A stretch of 64,000 nt of DNA from an uncultured Prevotella sp. (GTDB taxonomy: Bacteria; Bacteroidota; Bacteroidia; Bacteroidales; Bacteroidaceae), in contig CAJOEC010000011.1 of assembly GCA_905233425.1 (NCBI GenBank), forward strand, positions 1 to 64,000, given 5' to 3'. Below the pieces are notes generated by a model. The model was given only the letters and a program-made list of their open reading frames with translations, was not told the DNA's origin and ran no database searches. The translations under genes and the position numbers were made by a program. Position 1 is the first letter of the stretch. Every line of letters starts with the position of its first letter. This document shows positions 61,539 to 64,000 of the stretch, piece by piece.

Positions 61539-62714
61539 ATGAAAGGAGCCATCGTGTTAGAAGGACACGTCCAAGGGCTTTCTAATACACGTTCACTGGG
61601 AGAGTTAGGTATCCCTGTTTACGTAATGGACACGGTTCATTGTCTGGCACAACATTCTAAATATTGTACCAAGTATTTCAGGTGCCCAGATTTTAAGTCG
61701 GAGGCGTTTATAAAATTCTTGATTGAGACAGCTCAAAAGGAAAACATTCGCGGTTGGTTTCTCATCGGCAGCAATGACCATATTGTTGAAAACCTGGCAC
61801 TCCATAAGGCTCAACTTGCACCTTTCTACAAGATGCTGGTTCCAGACAAGTCCGCCCTCTATAACATTATTAATAAGAAGAATTTGTTGAAGGTAGCGGA
61901 AGGGTGTGGTACGGCAATACCTTCAACATGCTATCCTGAGAACATTACTGAGGCAGAATCGTTTAGATATCCTCTGCTTATAAAGGGAAATGAAGGGCTT
62001 TCCTTTTTCAAAGCGACACACCAAAAGGCCATTCAAGTAGATTCTTATCAGGAACTCATGGATGTATGTAACTCCATTAGAGAGACGGTTAATGTCCAAG
62101 ACATAATGATACAAGAACTGATACCCAATGATAAAGACAACAAGGTTGTCTCCTTCACATGCTTTGCTATACAAGGAGATATTAAGTCTTATTGGATGGG
62201 ACGAAAGTTGAGAGAGCACCCCGTCAAATATGGTACGGCGACTTTCGCAGAGAGTATCCTCGTTCCAGCTATTTTGGAGGAAGCGACTCCATTAGTAAAA
62301 GCATTAGAATATACTGGAACGTGCGAAATAGAGTTTTTACTTGATAAACGTGATGGTAAGTATAAACTCATTGAGATAAATCCCAGGACCTGGCTGTGGG
62401 TAGGCTTGGCAAAAGCTTGTGGCATAGATTATGCCAAATTAATGTATAACTTTTTGAATAATATTCCCCAAGAGTATCCGAATACATATCAAACTGGTAT
62501 AAAGTGGATTAACTGGCTGACGGATACTGTCTATGGTATGAAAGCTATTCATAAAGGACTCATCACAACAAAAGAATATGTCAAGTCTTTGCGTGGAAAG
62601 AAGGTTAGGGCTATATGGAGTTTAAACGACTTGATGCCAGGCATCGTATTCCCATTCATGTCTTTCTACATTGCAAAAAAAAGAGGAGCTCAACCCGTTT
62701 ATAAAAAATCTTAA
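61539..62714 (+). CDS. ATP-grasp family ligase
   Basis: Start at ATG 61539 (MKGAIVLEGHVQGLSNTRSLG); the track's TTG is upstream. ATP-grasp hallmarks: YPLLIKGNEG (ATP-binding Lys), IQELIPNDKDNKVVSF, EYTGTCEIEFLLDKRDGKYKLIEINPRTW (metal-binding Glu and Asn). Family members form carboxylate-amine or -thiol bonds; in polysaccharide loci they are thought to attach amino acids or similar groups to carboxylated sugars. A uronic-type amino sugar, as suggested by the WbpD/WbpE pair, could be the acceptor; this is inference. Confidence 0.85.
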   Translation: MKGAIVLEGHVQGLSNTRSLGELGIPVYVMDTVHCLAQHSKYCTKYFRCPDFKSEAFIKFLIETAQKENIRGWFLIGSNDHIVENLALHKAQLAPFYKMLVPDKSALYNIINKKNLLKVAEGCGTAIPSTCYPENITEAESFRYPLLIKGNEGLSFFKATHQKAIQVDSYQELMDVCNSIRETVNVQDIMIQELIPNDKDNKVVSFTCFAIQGDIKSYWMGRKLREHPVKYGTATFAESILVPAILEEATPLVKALEYTGTCEIEFLLDKRDGKYKLIEINPRTWLWVGLAKACGIDYAKLMYNFLNNIPQEYPNTYQTGIKWINWLTDTVYGMKAIHKGLITTKEYVKSLRGKKVRAIWSLNDLMPGIVFPFMSFYIAKKRGAQPVYKKS

Positions 62715-62724
62715 CATTATCAAT

Positions 62725-63810
62725 ATGAACATATTAATCTCGACCGGTCATCCTGCCCAAGTCCACAATTTCCGTGTTGTCCGTGAACAACTTATCAAGA
62801 GAGGGCACAAGGTGTTTTGGCTATCTTCAAAGAAAGATATTGCTGATTATCTGTTAAATGCATACGGAATTGAATACACACAGCTGAAACGTCCAAAGAA
62901 GGGCTTGTTGTCAAAGGCGCTTGTTCTGCTACAGAATGCTTGGATAACAGCCAAAGTCATTCGAAAGAACAAAATAGACTTTGTCGTGTCAAGGGTTAAT
63001 CCAGGAGTGGTATTAGGTTCCTTCTTGATGGGCAGAACCCAAATAGGTCTGTCAGATACGGAAGCGGCAGGAATCTATGACTTGGTCTTTTCTAAATTCT
63101 TGAGTGCTTTTATCACTTCCACTTCCTTTGAACGAACGTTACGTAATGATCAGATAAGGATAGATGCGAACATCGAATTATTTTATTTGCATCCAAATTA
63201 TTTCCGTTATGATAAGGATGAGGTGTATCGATTGTTGAAGATACCTACTGACACTCCATTTGTTGTTATCAGGTTTGTAAGCTCAAAGGCGTTTCATGAT
63301 GAAGGAACCAAATTCATTACGGAGAAGAATAAAATAGAAGTTGTCAATCAGATTAAAAAATATGCAGAGGTGTTTATTAGTTCTGAGGACAATTTGCCAC
63401 CGTCAATACAACAATACCAAATCAAATTCCCGTTTGAGAAAGTTCATGATGTAATGAAAGAGGCAACCTTGTTTTATGGTGAGAGTGCAACGATGGCATC
63501 TGAATGTGCAATACTTGGTACATCTGCAATCTATGTGAATGCTCAAACAAGAGGTTATACCAATGACGAGCAACGAGTGGGATTACTCTATTATTACAAG
63601 ACTGACGAGGCATCGCAAACAGCATCAATTGAGAAGGCTGTAGAATTAGTTAAGAATAAAAGAATTAAGGAAGAAACTCAAAACAAACAGCAGGAATTTC
63701 TTAAAACAAAGATTGACCCAGTTGCATTCACAGTGTGGTTCATAGAGAACTATCCTGATAGCAAGCGCATCATGAACGAAAATCCTGATTATCAATACCG
63801 CTTCAAATAA
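62725..63810 (+). CDS. DUF354-family GT-B-like protein
   Basis: Start at ATG 62725 (MNILISTGHPAQVHNFRVV); the track extends into the previous gene. The N-terminal ISTGHPAQVHNFR and FWLSSKKDIADYLL, the middle VSRVNPGVVLGSFLMGRTQIGLSDTEAAG and the C-terminal ATLFYGESATMASECAILGTSAIYVN match the DUF354 family of predicted glycosyltransferases, which resemble the UDP-GlcNAc epimerase/GT-B fold. The genomic position supports a role in sugar transfer or modification. It lies 10 bp after the ATP-grasp gene. Confidence 0.85.
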   Translation: MNILISTGHPAQVHNFRVVREQLIKRGHKVFWLSSKKDIADYLLNAYGIEYTQLKRPKKGLLSKALVLLQNAWITAKVIRKNKIDFVVSRVNPGVVLGSFLMGRTQIGLSDTEAAGIYDLVFSKFLSAFITSTSFERTLRNDQIRIDANIELFYLHPNYFRYDKDEVYRLLKIPTDTPFVVIRFVSSKAFHDEGTKFITEKNKIEVVNQIKKYAEVFISSEDNLPPSIQQYQIKFPFEKVHDVMKEATLFYGESATMASECAILGTSAIYVNAQTRGYTNDEQRVGLLYYYKTDEASQTASIEKAVELVKNKRIKEETQNKQQEFLKTKIDPVAFTVWFIENYPDSKRIMNENPDYQYRFK

Positions 63811-63811
63811 G

Positions 63812-64000
63812 ATGGATTTTACTCGAGAGAAATATTGTGAACTTGTGTCGCAGTTAAAAAACTGTGGCTATGAGTTTATCACTTATCAGCATTATTGTGA
63901 GGGGAATCAGCCAAAACGGTTTGTCATCCTTCGGCATGATGTGGACTTGAAGCCAAAGAATTCACTGGCAGTAGCAAAAGATGAAAAGGAATTAGGAGCT
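63812..64000 (+). CDS. Polysaccharide deacetylase-like protein (3' end beyond window)
   Basis: ATG 63812 follows the DUF354 stop by 1 base. Only 63 residues are seen: MDFTREKYCELVSQL...RFVILRHDVDLKPKNS. The RHDVD motif is the metal-binding start of the NodB/polysaccharide deacetylase fold. It probably de-N-acetylates or otherwise trims the polymer. Confidence 0.7.
   Translation, partial: MDFTREKYCELVSQLKNCGYEFITYQHYCEGNQPKRFVILRHDVDLKPKNSLAVAKDEKELGA

Overview
The window looks like a chromosomal segment of a gut or rumen Bacteroidales bacterium, most likely Prevotella in the broad sense. Support comes from Bacteroidota-type promoters (TAnnTTTG near -7, often TTTG about 20 bp upstream), two SusC/SusD pairs, a BspA-like leucine-rich surface protein, secreted proteins ending in a shared GRR...GIYI.NGKK tail, and an UpxY-type capsule regulator. 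No tRNA, rRNA, CRISPR array, transposase or phage gene was seen. All calls come from reading the sequence; no database search was run.

Layout. 0-4 kb: the 3' end of a secreted protein, a 47-residue peptide gene, a BspA-like protein with a dockerin-like tail, and a hemerythrin-LuxR regulator. 4.1-21.9 kb: one co-oriented block of three fasciclin (FAS1) lipoproteins and two SusC/SusD pairs, probably surface uptake or adhesion machinery of unknown substrate. 21.9-32.5 kb: a convergent low-molecular-weight tyrosine phosphatase, then a corrinoid uptake locus: cobalamin riboswitch, BtuB-type receptor, BtuG-like propeller, a large protein with two DUF4465-like domains, BtuF and BtuC. No BtuD ATPase is present. 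32.5-40.4 kb: an SLC13 carboxylate transporter and four secreted hydrolases. 40.5-43.5 kb: an HU/SPOR envelope protein, a zinc-ribbon FHA protein, dCMP deaminase and an acidic-tailed protein of unknown function. 43.6-51.2 kb (minus strand): a TPR sensor and four tightly packed Cache-domain membrane proteins, whose kinase modules are degenerate or absent. 51.4 kb to the end: an exopolysaccharide or capsule operon (UpxY antiterminator, Wza-like exporter, Wzc-like kinase, acetyltransferase, aminotransferase, sugar-phosphate transferase, polytopic membrane protein, two glycosyltransferases, ATP-grasp enzyme, DUF354 protein, truncated deacetylase).

A second layer is the density of small repeats, several inside reading frames: (1) a G/C-rich palindrome, seven copies, three of them encoding part of a lipoprotein signal peptide; (2) degenerate 7-bp-period repeats at about a dozen places; (3) 9-bp-period ACGAATTAC-type arrays, also inside btuB; (4) a 9-bp CCCATAAGA-type array where the btuC start should be; (5) a GTAGGGACGC...GCGTCC palindrome, amplified four times in frame in the SPOR protein; (6) a composite multi-hairpin element in two copies. 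The strongest candidates for undescribed biology are the degenerate Cache-sensor operon, the hemerythrin-LuxR regulator and the in-frame repeats in signal peptides.
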